From NCBI RefSeq assembly GCF_004123805.1, contig NZ_RWJX01000001.1, positions 62,001 to 126,000 on the forward strand: a stretch of 64,000 bases of DNA. Direction: 5' to 3'. The notes below the pieces were generated by a model that searched no databases, was not told the DNA's origin, and saw only the letters and a program-made list of their open reading frames with translations. The position numbers and the translations under genes were made by a program. Shown in pieces: positions 1 through 8,538 of the stretch. The DNA comes from Cellulomonas endophytica (GTDB lineage: Bacteria > Actinomycetota > Actinomycetes > Actinomycetales > Cellulomonadaceae). Every line of letters starts with the position of its first letter. Position 1 is the first letter of the stretch.

Positions 1-169
1 GTGGTCCCCCTGGGGTCGCGCCGGCGCCACTCGGCTCGACGCCCGGCCCCGTGCAGGATCGCAGCCCGGCACCACCCCGGCGACCGCAGCCGCGGGTGGG
101 CCGGGCGCGCACCCGGGGCCGTCGACCCCGCGACCGCTGGCGGGGACACGCCGCCCGGCCGGGGTGCCG

Positions 170-820
170 TCAGCCCGTCGCGCGCCGGTCCAGCCCGTCG
201 CCGGCCGTCGCGTCGCCGGCGGCGTCCGCCGCCGCCAGGGCCTCGCGGACGGCGTCCGGCCCGCCGGCGACGACGAGGGAGCGGAGCACGCCCGCCGCGA
301 GCGCCAGGTCCTGCCCCTCGGACTGCGCCCACGCCCGCAGCGCCGCCTCCGCCGCGTCCACGGGCAGGCCGGTCGCGGCGGCCACGACCCCCACGGCCTG
401 GTCGACCGCCGCCGTCCCCGCGACCTCGTGCTCGATCGCCCGTCCTGCCGCGACCGACGCCACCCGCCGGGCGTGGTCGGTGAGGTCCACCAGGACGCCG
501 ACGAGCACCTCGTCGTCCTCCCCCTCGCGGTCGACGAGCAGCGCGACCACGCGGTCGCGGGCCCGCGCGTCCCGCAGGGTGTGCACCGACACGAAGGTCT
601 CCAGCGGTGCGTCGAACGCGAGCAGCGTGGCCAGGCGCGAGCGGACGGCCGGCGCCGTGTGGTGCAGCAGCAGCTCCGTGGTCGGGACCACCTCGCCGGG
701 GGCGAAGCCGTGCACGGCGAACATCCCGTCGGACCAGGTCCACCGGTCGTCGCGGCGCTGCAGCCGGAAGGTGCCCGCCCGGAGGGTGGGGACGGACGTC
801 GTCGCAGGGTGGTCGAGCAC
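170..820 (-). CDS. PAS-like and ANTAR domain regulator
   Basis: Protein of 216 residues, probably a cytoplasmic RNA-binding antiterminator. Residues about 10-115 resemble a PAS sensor fold (WTWSDGMFAVHGFAPGE is the typical PAS_3 opening seen in actinobacterial PAS-ANTAR proteins). Residues about 140-195 look like an ANTAR domain: an alpha-helical stretch with DQAVGVVAAATGLPVDAAEAAL, where canonical ANTAR has AKGxLM followed by AFxxLRxxS; several consensus positions are lost. The GTG start is preceded by GGGAG at a spacing of 7 nt. It lies divergent to a second, better-conserved ANTAR gene at 1059. ANTAR proteins of this type act on nascent RNA hairpins and are often controlled by signal binding to the PAS domain. 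The PAS-ANTAR assignment is by motif only; the signal and target are unknown. Confidence 0.75.
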   Translation of the reverse strand: MLDHPATTSVPTLRAGTFRLQRRDDRWTWSDGMFAVHGFAPGEVVPTTELLLHHTAPAVRSRLATLLAFDAPLETFVSVHTLRDARARDRVVALLVDREGEDDEVLVGVLVDLTDHARRVASVAAGRAIEHEVAGTAAVDQAVGVVAAATGLPVDAAEAALRAWAQSEGQDLALAAGVLRSLVVAGGPDAVREALAAADAAGDATAGDGLDRRATG

Positions 821-948
821 GCGCGGCTCCCGGGTAGGCGGACGGGCGGAGCCGCGTCCTGACTCGACCGGGGAGGTTACCGCACCGGCGACGCGCCGTC
901 GCGACCAGGCACGGGACGCTCGCGCCGCGCCCCCGCGGTCCTGCGCGC

Positions 949-981
949 GGTCGGGCGCGGGTCGGGCGCGGGTCGGGCGCG
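949..981. repeat. Three tandem 11-bp repeats in the ANTAR intergenic region
   Basis: The unit GGTCGGGCGCG occurs three times head to tail in the spacer between the two divergent ANTAR genes. No palindrome or obvious operator is associated with it; slippage in GC-rich DNA is the simplest explanation. Confidence 0.6.
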
Positions 982-1007
982 GCCGGGCGGGCCCGCGCCC
1001 GATCCCC

Positions 1008-1013
1008 TACGGT
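1008..1013 (+). promoter_or_regulatory. Candidate -10 element for the ANTAR gene
   Basis: TACGGT fits the actinobacterial TANNNT -10 pattern. A start near 1020 would give a leader of about 40 nt containing the GAAAGG ribosome binding site of the TTG-initiated ANTAR gene. Confidence 0.4.
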
Positions 1014-1058
1014 GGTCGCGGGTCAAGCAGCGGCTCGAGGGATCGTGAAAGGCCCCCA

Positions 1059-1754
1059 TTGACCGCGCAGCCCCTCCCGTCGTCGCCGACGTCGGCCCCC
1101 GTGCCGCACCCCGCGCCGTCCGAGGTCCCGGCCCCCACGCCGACGCCCGTCCCTGCCCCGCCGGCCGCCGGTGTGCCGGCGCCGGCCCCCTCGCCCGTCC
1201 CCGCGCCGGCCTCCCCGCCACCCGCCCCGGGCGACCACTGGCTGCAGCCCCTCGACGGTGCCGGCGGCGACCCCGCGACGGTCCACGCCGCGGCCGTGGC
1301 GCTCGCCGACCCCGACGAGCGGGAGGCGCTGCGGCGGTCGCTGCGCCGCAGCACCCGGGACGACGACGCGGTCGCGCACGTCGTGCGGTCGGCGGGCGCG
1401 GGCGGCCCGGACGCCACGGCCGGCTCGGGCGGCACGGGCGCGGACGGCGTCCACCTCCTCGTCGACCTGCCGGGCCGGTCCTGGCTCGTCGACCTCACGG
1501 GGGCGTACCAGGGGCTCGTCGCGCGCGAGGTCGAGGAGGCCGTGCGCGCGGCGGCGCTGCACCGCACGGACATCGAGCACGCGAAGGGGGTCGTCATGGC
1601 CGAGCTCGGCCTCGACGAGGGCGCCGCCTTCGCGCTCCTGCGCCGTATGTCCAACGAGAGCAACGTGAAGCTGCGCGACCTCGCCGTGCGCATCGCGGCG
1701 GCGGGCACGGCCGCACCGGGCCTGGAGCGGCTGCGGCGGACGGACGCGACCTAG
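1059..1754 (+). CDS. ANTAR domain protein with Pro/Ala-rich N-terminus
   Basis: Protein of 231 residues. A TTG start is chosen because GAAAGG sits 6 nt upstream and upstream in-frame sequence runs antisense to the PAS-ANTAR gene. Residues 1-60 are low-complexity Pro/Ala. The centre (about 60-160) is a small globular region without a recognised family, ending in VHLLVDLPGRSWLVDLTG. The C-terminus (about 165-217) is a clear ANTAR domain: DIEHAKGVVMAELG, then AFALLRRMSNESN and LRDLAVRI, matching the AKGxxM / AFxxLRxxSxxxN / LxxxAxxI consensus. ANTAR domains bind paired RNA hairpins to prevent transcription termination. No kinase or receiver domain is seen, so input may come through the central region. 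The ANTAR call is firm; the start is likely but not certain. Confidence 0.8.
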   Translation: MTAQPLPSSPTSAPVPHPAPSEVPAPTPTPVPAPPAAGVPAPAPSPVPAPASPPPAPGDHWLQPLDGAGGDPATVHAAAVALADPDEREALRRSLRRSTRDDDAVAHVVRSAGAGGPDATAGSGGTGADGVHLLVDLPGRSWLVDLTGAYQGLVAREVEEAVRAAALHRTDIEHAKGVVMAELGLDEGAAFALLRRMSNESNVKLRDLAVRIAAAGTAAPGLERLRRTDAT

Positions 1755-1860
1755 GTCCCGGGGGCGGGGCGGCCGGCGGGCCGATCCTGGTGGTGGCACC
1801 GGGACCGGTGCCCGGGTCGGGCGGGAGCCGCGGCCCCGATCCCCCACAGGAGGCACCACC

Positions 1861-2346
1861 GTGAACGCCACCCCCACAGCCCGCCGTCCCCTCGTGCGCG
1901 TCGTCGCCGTCCTGGCGATGGTCGCCGGCCTCGTCCTCGTCGTCGGCGGGGCCGTCACCTGGGGCATGGTCTCGACGAAGCTCGCCGCGGAGAACATCAC
2001 CGTCTCCGAGGACGCCGGGATGTTCGCGGGCCAGGCCGTCACCACGCCCTGGACCGCCTTCGCCGAGGCGGACATCATCAGCCACCACGCCCTCGAGGCC
2101 ACCGGCGGCCTCACCTACGCCGAGCTCGACCGCGAGGACCCGCTGCGCGAGGTCGCCATGAACGGCTCGTTCCTGCGGGCGTCGCTCTTCACCTCGGTCG
2201 TCGCCTTCGGCGTCGCCGCCCTCGTCATGGGCCTGGGCGTCCTGTTCGGCCTCGTCGGTGCGGCGCTCCTCGTGCTCGACCGTCGCGACGGGCGCGTGAC
2301 GCCGGCCGCCGCCCCCGCGGCGGGCGCCGTCCCCGCCCTGGCCTGA
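1861..2346 (+). CDS. Two-span actinobacterial membrane protein
   Basis: Hypothetical membrane protein of 161 residues starting at GTG with a strong AGGAGG site 6-11 nt upstream. Transmembrane segments are visible at residues about 12-36 and about 108-138, flanking a roughly 70-residue loop containing an internal AWxAF-type stretch (TTPWTAFAEADIISHHALE). The topology puts the loop outside and a short basic N-terminus and an Ala/Pro tail inside. Similar small two-span proteins are common in actinobacterial genomes, sometimes mislabelled as LigA dioxygenase; no catalytic motif is present here. It stands alone, followed by a strong hairpin terminator. Function unknown. Confidence 0.8.
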   Translation: MNATPTARRPLVRVVAVLAMVAGLVLVVGGAVTWGMVSTKLAAENITVSEDAGMFAGQAVTTPWTAFAEADIISHHALEATGGLTYAELDREDPLREVAMNGSFLRASLFTSVVAFGVAALVMGLGVLFGLVGAALLVLDRRDGRVTPAAAPAAGAVPALA

Positions 2347-2398
2347 GACCGGGGGCCCCGCCCCCGCCCCGACGCCGGACCAGCACCACCCGCACCAC

Positions 2399-2446
2399 CG
2401 GCCCCGGCCGGTCCCGCACCCCGCGTGCGAGGACCGGCCGGGGCCG
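2399..2446. terminator. Bidirectional hairpin terminator
   Basis: Left arm 2399-2414 and right arm 2431-2446 are perfect 16-bp reverse complements (CGGCCCCGGCCGGTCC and its complement), with a further 5-bp inner pairing CGCAC/GTGCG. It lies between two convergent genes (membrane protein and MobA-like protein), so it can serve both. Confidence 0.75.
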
Positions 2447-2473
2447 TCGCGTCCGGGCGGGGCACCGGCGGGG

Positions 2474-3076
2474 TCACGGTCGCGGCGGGCCGTCCTCGTC
2501 GCGGCCGTCGTGCAGGTCCCCGCACTCGACGTCGGCGACGCCGTGCGACCCCAGCCAGGCGCGCCCGCCGGCGTCGCCCCGCACGGCGGCCGCCAGCGCC
2601 GCACGGTGGTCGCGGCCGACGACCACGGGGTGCCCCGGTCGCCCCCCGAACACCGCCCGGCGCAGGGTCGCCGGCCCCGGCCGCGGGTCGAGGAGCCGCC
2701 GCACCACGGCCACCGGCAGGTCCGGCACGTCGACGGGCACGACCACCGCGGCCAGGGCCCCGGACGGCACCGCCCTCAGCCCGCCGCGCAGCGACGCGGC
2801 GACCCCCTCGGACCATCCCGGCACGACGAGGGCCCGGACCCCGGCCAGGTCGGCGACGAGGTCCGCCGCCCCCGGGGCGGCGCCGAGCACGACGAGGACG
2901 GCGTCGCACCCGCCGTCCCGCAAGGTCGTCACCGCCCGGCGCAGCCACGACCCCCGCGCGTCGACCCGCAGGGCCTTGGGACCGCCGGCCCGCGCGCCGG
3001 CGCCCGCGGCCAGCACCACCCCGACGACGCGCGGGTCCGGCCCGGGGGCCGGCGTCGCCGAGGACGTCGGTGGCAT
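2474..3076 (-). CDS. MobA-like nucleotidyltransferase (molybdenum cofactor)
   Basis: Protein of 200 residues of the NTP_transf_3 family. The nucleotide-binding opening VVGVVLAAGAGARAGGPKAL (residues about 14-33) is the variant GAGxGxRxGxPK signature, followed by VVVPVDVPDL (the metal-binding Asp region) and GRPGHPVVVGRDH. In this family MobA attaches GMP and MocA attaches CMP to molybdopterin. Being in the same gene run as guanine deaminase, XdhC and xanthine dehydrogenase, it most likely matures the Mo cofactor of that dehydrogenase. The ATG at 3076 lies 26 nt after the deaminase stop, so the two are probably co-transcribed. Which nucleotide is used cannot be read from the sequence. Confidence 0.8.
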   Translation of the reverse strand: MPPTSSATPAPGPDPRVVGVVLAAGAGARAGGPKALRVDARGSWLRRAVTTLRDGGCDAVLVVLGAAPGAADLVADLAGVRALVVPGWSEGVAASLRGGLRAVPSGALAAVVVPVDVPDLPVAVVRRLLDPRPGPATLRRAVFGGRPGHPVVVGRDHRAALAAAVRGDAGGRAWLGSHGVADVECGDLHDGRDEDGPPRP

Positions 3077-3102
3077 CTGTGGCGTCGGTGGCGTCGGTGG
3101 CG

Positions 3103-3588
3103 TCAGTAGTGCACCCGGGCCGCGTGCTCGGCCCACGCGCGCATGGGGGCGTCCGCGTCGGCCAGCCGGTGCGCGACGACCGGCATGGGCCACGTGTCCC
3201 GCTCCCGGGCGAAGAGCTCGTAGAAGGCGCTGTCGTCGAAGCCGACGGCCGCGGCGTCGTGGCGGTCCGCCGCGTACACGACCCGGTCGACGCGGCTCCA
3301 CAGGGTCGCCGCCAGGCACAGCGGGCACGGCTCGCACGAGGCGAAGACGGTGGCGCCGACGAGCGAGAAGGAGCCCAGGGCCCGGCAGGCGTCCCGGATG
3401 GCGACGACCTCCGCGTGGGCCGTCGGGTCGTGGTCCCGGGTGACCCGGTTCTGCCCCGTCCCGACCACGGCCCCGTCGAGGACCACCACGGCGCCGAACG
3501 GGCCGCCGCCGTCCGCGACGTTCTCCGTGGCCAGGCGCACCGCGTGGGCGAGGAAGGCCTCGTCGGACCCCGCTGGCGACCCCGTCAC
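3103..3588 (-). CDS. guaD: Guanine deaminase (cytidine deaminase-like fold)
   Basis: Protein of 161 residues of the small GuaD type. It has the zinc site His58-Ala-Glu60 and Pro87-Cys88-x-x-Cys91; Glu60 is the proton shuttle. The stretch GGGPFGAVVV near residue 28 and the C-terminal YELFARERDTWPMPV are typical of bacterial guanine deaminase rather than TadA tRNA deaminase. It converts guanine to xanthine and ammonia, feeding the xanthine dehydrogenase encoded beyond the divergent xdhC. The GTG start follows GGGGAGGGG. A candidate -10 (TACGGT, 3637-3642 on this strand) suggests a divergent promoter region shared with xdhC. Confidence 0.85.
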   Translation of the reverse strand: MTGSPAGSDEAFLAHAVRLATENVADGGGPFGAVVVLDGAVVGTGQNRVTRDHDPTAHAEVVAIRDACRALGSFSLVGATVFASCEPCPLCLAATLWSRVDRVVYAADRHDAAAVGFDDSAFYELFARERDTWPMPVVAHRLADADAPMRAWAEHAARVHY

Positions 3589-3718
3589 ACGCGCCCCTCC
3601 CCGCTGCCCGGCACCCCGCGTGCCACGATGGGCGTCACCGTAACCGCCGGGTCCGCCCGGACGGGACCCGTCGTCGTCGACGCGTGCTGACGCGTGCGTC
3701 ACACGCCGGAGGAGGACC

Positions 3719-4810
3719 GTGCTCGAGCTCGCCGACCGGCTGCTCGCCCGTCGTGCGGCCGGCCGGCGCCTGGCGGTGGCGACCGTGGTCGCCGTCGAGG
3801 GCAGCAGCCCGGGCGCGCTCGGCACCTCCCTCGCGCTCGACGACGCGGGCCAGGTCGTGGGCAGCATCGCGGGCGGCTGCGTCGAGGGCGCCGCGCTGGC
3901 GCTGTGCGAGGCGGTGCTGGCGGGCGGCGCCCCCGAGGGGCCCGAGGCGTTCGGCGTGGCCGACGAGGACGCCCTCGCCGCCGGGCTGCCCTGCGGCGGC
4001 ACCCTGCTCGTGCACGCCCGGCCCCTCGTCGGGGCGGACCTCCCCGCGCTGCGGGCCGCGGCCGCCGGGGACCCGGCGTGGACGGTGTCGCGGCTCGGAC
4101 CGGTCGACCCCGCCGACCGCGCCGCCCTCGACGCCGCCGTGGCCGCCCGCGCCGCCACGGGCGTCCCGGGGACCGTCCGGGTGACCTGCGACGGCCGCAC
4201 GGCCGAGGCGTTCGTGGAGGTCCGCGCCCCGCGGCCGCGCCTCGTGCTCTACGGGGCGCTCGAGCTGTCCGCGGCGCTCGCGGCGCTCGCCGGGCCGCTC
4301 GGCTGGCACGTGACGGTGTGCGACCCCCGGCCCGTGCTGGCCACGGCGGAGCGGCTGCCCGGGGCGGACGCCGTCGTCGTCGACTGGCCGCCGCGCCACC
4401 TCGCCGCGCAGGCGCTCGGCCCCCGGGACGCCGTGTGCGTCCTCGCGCACGACGACCGGTTCGAGACGGAGCTGCTGCTGCGCGCCCTGCGCTCGGGGCC
4501 CGGCTTCGTCGGCGCCGTGGGCTCCCGCCGGACCCACGCGCGGCGGGTGGCGGCCCTGCGCGCGGCGGGCGCGACGGCCGAGGAGGTCGCCCGGCTGCAC
4601 TCGCCCCTGGGCCTCGACCTCGGCGCGGCGACGCCCGCCGAGACCGCGCTGTCGGTCGCCGCGGGCCTGCTCGCGGCGCGCACGGGCGCGACCGGCCTGC
4701 CCCTGCGCGACCTCGACGGCCCCCTCCACCGGCGGCCGGCCGACGGGTCCCTCAGCTCGCCGGCGCCGGTGCCCCCTCCTGGACCAGCCGCCACAGCCGG
4801 TCGGCCGTGA
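3719..4810 (+). CDS. xdhC: XdhC/CoxI family molybdenum enzyme maturation factor
   Basis: Protein of 363 residues that in this family binds Mo cofactor, promotes its sulfuration and hands it to xanthine dehydrogenase. The N-terminal XdhC_CoxI domain contains VVAVEGSSPGALGTSLAL and GSIAGGCVEGA (Cys54). The C-terminal Rossmann-type domain (about 180-330) has GFVGAVGSRRTHARR and LHSPLGLDLGAATPAETALSVAAGLLA, both family signatures. GTG start with GGAGGA 5-8 nt upstream. It is on the opposite strand to xdhAB and its last 59 nt overlap the end of that gene, an unusual convergent arrangement that leaves no room for a terminator. Confidence 0.88.
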   Translation: MLELADRLLARRAAGRRLAVATVVAVEGSSPGALGTSLALDDAGQVVGSIAGGCVEGAALALCEAVLAGGAPEGPEAFGVADEDALAAGLPCGGTLLVHARPLVGADLPALRAAAAGDPAWTVSRLGPVDPADRAALDAAVAARAATGVPGTVRVTCDGRTAEAFVEVRAPRPRLVLYGALELSAALAALAGPLGWHVTVCDPRPVLATAERLPGADAVVVDWPPRHLAAQALGPRDAVCVLAHDDRFETELLLRALRSGPGFVGAVGSRRTHARRVAALRAAGATAEEVARLHSPLGLDLGAATPAETALSVAAGLLAARTGATGLPLRDLDGPLHRRPADGSLSSPAPVPPPGPAATAGRP

Positions 4811-7526
4811 GCGGCAGGGCGTGGGGGCGCACGCCGAGCGCGTCCCGCACGGCGTTGGCCACGGCGGGCGCCACGGGGTTGTAGGGCGCCTCCGACATCG
4901 ACTTGGCGCCGAGCGGGCCGAGCTCGTCGTGGGTGTCGGCGAACAGCACCTGCGTGGGCGGCACGTCCGCGAGCTGCGGCACGTGGTAGTGCCGGAACGA
5001 CCGGGTGAGCACCCGCCCCTCGTCGTCGAGCCGGACCTCCTCCCACAGCGCGCTGCCCAGGGCCTGGGCGACGCCGCCCTCGACCTGGCCCCGCAGCTGC
5101 TCGGGGTTGAGCACCGTGCCCGCGTCCACCGCCTGCACGCTGCGCAGCACCCGCAGCTCCCCCGTGCCGCGGTCCACCGCCACCCGGACCGCGTGCACGT
5201 TGAAGGCCACGGACCGCGGCGTGCCGTCGTGGCTCGCCTCGGCCTCCACGCGCGCGCCCGAGGCGGCGATGTCGACGAGCGGCACCACGCCGCCCGGCAC
5301 GACGACGGCGTCCCGCGTCAGGTGCCCCGGGGTCGCCGCCGCCGTCGGGTCGTCCTGCGGGTGGCCGGTCAGCGTCGTCGCGGCGCTCAGCAGCCGGTCG
5401 CGCAGCGCGAGCGCCGCCCGGTGCACCGCGAGCCCCGCGACCACCGTCCCCGCGGAGCCGAACGCGCCGGTGTCGTAGCCGACGACGTCCGTGTCGGACT
5501 GCTCGACGACGACCCGCTCCGGCACCGTGCCGAGCGCCTGCGCGACGAGCTGCGTGTGCACGGTGGTGGTGCCGTTGCCGAACTCCGCCGTCCCCACCCG
5601 CACGCCGTAGCGGCCGTCGGGCAGGAGACGCACGTGCGCCTGGGCGTGGTGCCCCCGCGGGGCCACCGTGGCGATCATCGCCAGGGCCATGCCCTCGCCG
5701 ACCGCCCACCCGGCCGGGGCCGGCGCGTCGGCCGTGCGGTCCGCCAGCGCCGCCTCCGCCAGGTCGAGGCACTGGTCCAGGCCGTAGCCGTGGATGTCGA
5801 GGTCCCCGGCCTCGTCGGGGTCGGTGAGGAGCAGGCGGTCGCCGGGTACGACGACGTTGCGGCGCCGCACCTCCCACGGCGACAGGCCCGCGACGCGGGC
5901 GAGCTCGTCGAGCGCGCCCTCCACGGCGAGCACGACCTGCCCCAGGCCGTAGCCGCGGAAGGCGCCCGCGGGCAGCGTGTTCGTGTAGACGGCCTCGGCG
6001 TCCACCCGCTTGCTCGGGCAGCGGTAGACGGTGAGGGACTCGTTGACGCCGTGGAACATGACGCCGGGCCCGTGGTTGCCGTAGGCGCCGGTGTCGGACA
6101 GGACGTCCACCCGCAGGGCGGTGAGCACGCCGTCCGCGTCGGCGCCCACCTCGACCTCGACCCGCATGGGGTGCCGGGTCGGCGCCACGGTGAGCTCGTC
6201 CTCGCGCGTCATCTCGTACTGCACGGCGCGTCCGGTCCGCAGCACCGCGAGCGCGACGAGGTCCTCCGTGAGCATCTCCTGCTTGCCGCCGAAGCCGCCG
6301 CCGACGCGGGCCGCGACGACCCGCACCCGGTCCCGCTCGAGCCCGAACACGTGCGCGACCTCGTCGCGGACGAGGAACGGCACCTGCGTGCTCGTGCGCA
6401 GGACGAGCCGGCCGGCCTCGTCGAGCCACCCGCGGGTGGCGTGGGTCTCGAGGGCGGCGTGGTGCACCCGGGCGGTGCGCCAGGTGCCCCGCACGCGGTG
6501 CGCCGCGGCGGCCAGTCCGGCGGCGACGTCCCCCATCTCGGCGTGCAGCTGCGCGACGACGTTGCGGCCCGGCTCGGCGATGCGGGAGGTCGCCGGCTTG
6601 TCGGCGTGCAGCAGCGGCGCCCCGGGCGCGCGGGCGGCGTCGGCGTCGACGACGTGCGGCAGGACCTCGTACTCCACGCGCAGCAGGGCCCGGGCCCGCT
6701 CCGCCGCGCGCAGGGTCTCGGCGACCACGGCCGCCACGCGCTGGCCCCGGAACCGCAGCACGGGGTCGAGCACGCGGGTGTCGTCGGGGTCGTCGAGGCG
6801 GCTCTCGTGGCGGGCGGTCGAGAAGAGCACGTCCGGCGCGTCCTCGTGCGTGAGCACGGCGAGCACGCCGGGCTCGGCGAGCGCCGCGGACGCGTCGACC
6901 CGCAGCACGCGCGCGTGGGCGTGCGGGCTGCCGAGCACCGCCACGTGGGCCAGGGGCGTCGTCGCCAGGTCCAGCGTGTACGGCTCCCGGCCCGTGACGA
7001 CGCGCCGCGCGGCCGGGGCGCGCACGGAGCGGCCGACCGCCTCCCCCGCCGGCGCCTCCTGGACCCGGCACGTCCCGGCCAGGGCGTCGCGGATCGACCG
7101 GTAGCCCGTGCAGCGGCACAGGTTGCCCTTGAGCGCGCGGGTGACGTCCGTGGGACCGACGAGCGGGTCGTCCCCGACGCCGTCGCCCTCCGCCAGGCCC
7201 AGGCCCGCGACCGTCGTGACGAACCCGGCGGTGCAGAAGCCGCACTGGAAGGCGGCGGCGTCGACGAAGGCCTGCTGCACGGGGTGCAGGTGCTCCGGGT
7301 CGCCGAGGCCTGCCGCGGTCGTCACCGTGCGCCCCTCCGCGCGGTGGGCGGGCACGAGGCAGGAGTGCGTGGGCGCGCCGTCGAGGAGCACCGTGCAGGC
7401 GCCGCAGTCCCCCGTGTCGCAGCCCTTCTTCACGGCCGACACGCCGGCCTCGCGCAGCAGCGTCCGGAGCACCTGGCCCGGGGCCGGGCGGACCTCGACC
7501 TCCGTGCCGTCGACGGTGAGCCTCAT
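4752..7526 (-). CDS. Xanthine dehydrogenase, fused FeS and molybdopterin subunits
   Basis: Protein of 924 residues that fuses two subunits normally encoded separately. Residues 1-155 are the [2Fe-2S] module: plant-type cluster Cys36, Cys41, Cys44, Cys56 and the helical-domain cluster Cys95, Cys98, Cys137, Cys139. After a short linker, residues about 170-924 are the molybdopterin-binding module, with GGGFGGKQE, AFRGYGLGQ and a C-terminal AKSMSEAP that carries the probable catalytic Glu879. It should oxidise hypoxanthine/xanthine to urate in the cytoplasm, together with the FAD subunit, whose stop overlaps its ATG by 4 nt. Context (guanine deaminase, XdhC, allantoin genes) strongly favours xanthine over CO or nicotinate as substrate, but the sequence alone does not prove it. 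Confidence 0.88.
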   Translation of the reverse strand: MRLTVDGTEVEVRPAPGQVLRTLLREAGVSAVKKGCDTGDCGACTVLLDGAPTHSCLVPAHRAEGRTVTTAAGLGDPEHLHPVQQAFVDAAAFQCGFCTAGFVTTVAGLGLAEGDGVGDDPLVGPTDVTRALKGNLCRCTGYRSIRDALAGTCRVQEAPAGEAVGRSVRAPAARRVVTGREPYTLDLATTPLAHVAVLGSPHAHARVLRVDASAALAEPGVLAVLTHEDAPDVLFSTARHESRLDDPDDTRVLDPVLRFRGQRVAAVVAETLRAAERARALLRVEYEVLPHVVDADAARAPGAPLLHADKPATSRIAEPGRNVVAQLHAEMGDVAAGLAAAAHRVRGTWRTARVHHAALETHATRGWLDEAGRLVLRTSTQVPFLVRDEVAHVFGLERDRVRVVAARVGGGFGGKQEMLTEDLVALAVLRTGRAVQYEMTREDELTVAPTRHPMRVEVEVGADADGVLTALRVDVLSDTGAYGNHGPGVMFHGVNESLTVYRCPSKRVDAEAVYTNTLPAGAFRGYGLGQVVLAVEGALDELARVAGLSPWEVRRRNVVVPGDRLLLTDPDEAGDLDIHGYGLDQCLDLAEAALADRTADAPAPAGWAVGEGMALAMIATVAPRGHHAQAHVRLLPDGRYGVRVGTAEFGNGTTTVHTQLVAQALGTVPERVVVEQSDTDVVGYDTGAFGSAGTVVAGLAVHRAALALRDRLLSAATTLTGHPQDDPTAAATPGHLTRDAVVVPGGVVPLVDIAASGARVEAEASHDGTPRSVAFNVHAVRVAVDRGTGELRVLRSVQAVDAGTVLNPEQLRGQVEGGVAQALGSALWEEVRLDDEGRVLTRSFRHYHVPQLADVPPTQVLFADTHDELGPLGAKSMSEAPYNPVAPAVANAVRDALGVRPHALPLTADRLWRLVQEGAPAPAS

Positions 7527-8335
7527 GCCGCCTCCCCCGCCAGGACGTCGCGGACCTCGGCGGCCAGGCGCGCGGTCATGGCGCGGCGCCAGTCGGGGCC
7601 GCCGTGCACGTCGTCGAACCACTCCGGCACGCCGTCCAGGGCCGCCGCGAGGGCCGCCGGGCCGGGCACGCCGGCGAACGCGGCGCGCCACGGCCGCGGC
7701 ACGCCCGCGGTCACGGTGACGACGACGGTCCCGTCGCCGTCCCGGCGCCCCACGACGATCGTCCCCGAGCGCCCCGTGACCGTGAGCGCCGCCCGGCGCA
7801 GGACCGCGCGGGACGCCAGCGCGGCGGCCCGCAGGCGCAGGGCGCGCAGCACCTCGCCGGGCGCGAGCGCGGTGACCTCCGGGCCCGTGACGAGGTCGAG
7901 GACCGGCAGGGTGCGGGTCCCCCCGTCGGGGGTCCACACCACGGCGGTCGCGTCGAGCGCGACGAGGAGCGTCGTCATCGCCCCCGCCGGCAGCGCTGCG
8001 CACACGTTCCCGCCGACCGTCGCGGCGCGCCAGACCTTCGTCGACGCGACGAGCGCCTCCGCGCACGTCCGCACGAGGTGCTGCGAGGCCCAGCCGGGCA
8101 CGGGCGGCAGGTCGACGAGCTCGGCCACCGTGCACGTGGCGGCGATCTCCAGCCCGCCGTCGGGCAGCGCCGTGACCGGCGGCCAGCCCAGCGTCAGCAG
8201 GTCGACGAGCACGCGGGGGCTCGCGCCGGCGTACAGGCCCGTGCCGCCGGCCAGCGGGACGACGTCCCCGCCCAGGCCGGCGAGGTCCGCCCGGGTCCGC
8301 GCGAGGCGCACCTCGTCGACGCTCGTCAGGTCCAC
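7523..8335 (-). CDS. Xanthine dehydrogenase FAD-binding subunit
   Basis: Protein of 270 residues of the CoxM/XdhB-type FAD-binding family. The FAD site PLAGGTGLYAG lies near residue 27 and the second motif ATVGGNVCAALPAG near residue 105, followed by the CO dehydrogenase flavoprotein C-terminal domain. It passes electrons from the FeS clusters of the adjacent fusion subunit to NAD or another acceptor. The GTG at 8335 is chosen because GGAGGGG is 5 nt upstream; an ATG at 8386 in frame would add 17 residues and has no comparable site. Its stop codon overlaps the start of the FeS-Mo subunit, so translation is coupled. Confidence 0.85.
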   Translation of the reverse strand: MDLTSVDEVRLARTRADLAGLGGDVVPLAGGTGLYAGASPRVLVDLLTLGWPPVTALPDGGLEIAATCTVAELVDLPPVPGWASQHLVRTCAEALVASTKVWRAATVGGNVCAALPAGAMTTLLVALDATAVVWTPDGGTRTLPVLDLVTGPEVTALAPGEVLRALRLRAAALASRAVLRRAALTVTGRSGTIVVGRRDGDGTVVVTVTAGVPRPWRAAFAGVPGPAALAAALDGVPEWFDDVHGGPDWRRAMTARLAAEVRDVLAGEAA

Positions 8336-8538
8336 GCGCCCCTCCGTCCCCGCCGTGCGGCCGGGCGCTCCGCCCGCCGGCGCCATCGTGCGCCGCGCCG
8401 GCGCCCCGCACCAGGGACGACGCGCGAGAGCGGCGTCACACGCGGCCGGCGCCCGGCTCCCCCGGCCGGGTCCACCGCCCGACGAGGGCGTCGTCCGTCC
8501 GCGCCGGGCCGGCCGTCCCGCCGAGGGGCCGCCGCGGG

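Noticed and set aside
1-169. Coding sequence at the left edge
   Set aside because: The open plus-strand frame is Arg/Pro-rich with no motif and continues antisense into the PAS-ANTAR gene; I see nothing supportable here.
51-1058. Long in-frame extension upstream of the ANTAR gene
   Set aside because: It runs antisense through the PAS-ANTAR gene, is Arg/Ser/Ala low-complexity, and the TTG at 1059 has a good ribosome site.
8336-8538. Small gene between the FAD subunit and the GGDEF-EAL gene
   Set aside because: No start with a ribosome site and no coding-like third-position pattern; simply intergenic.
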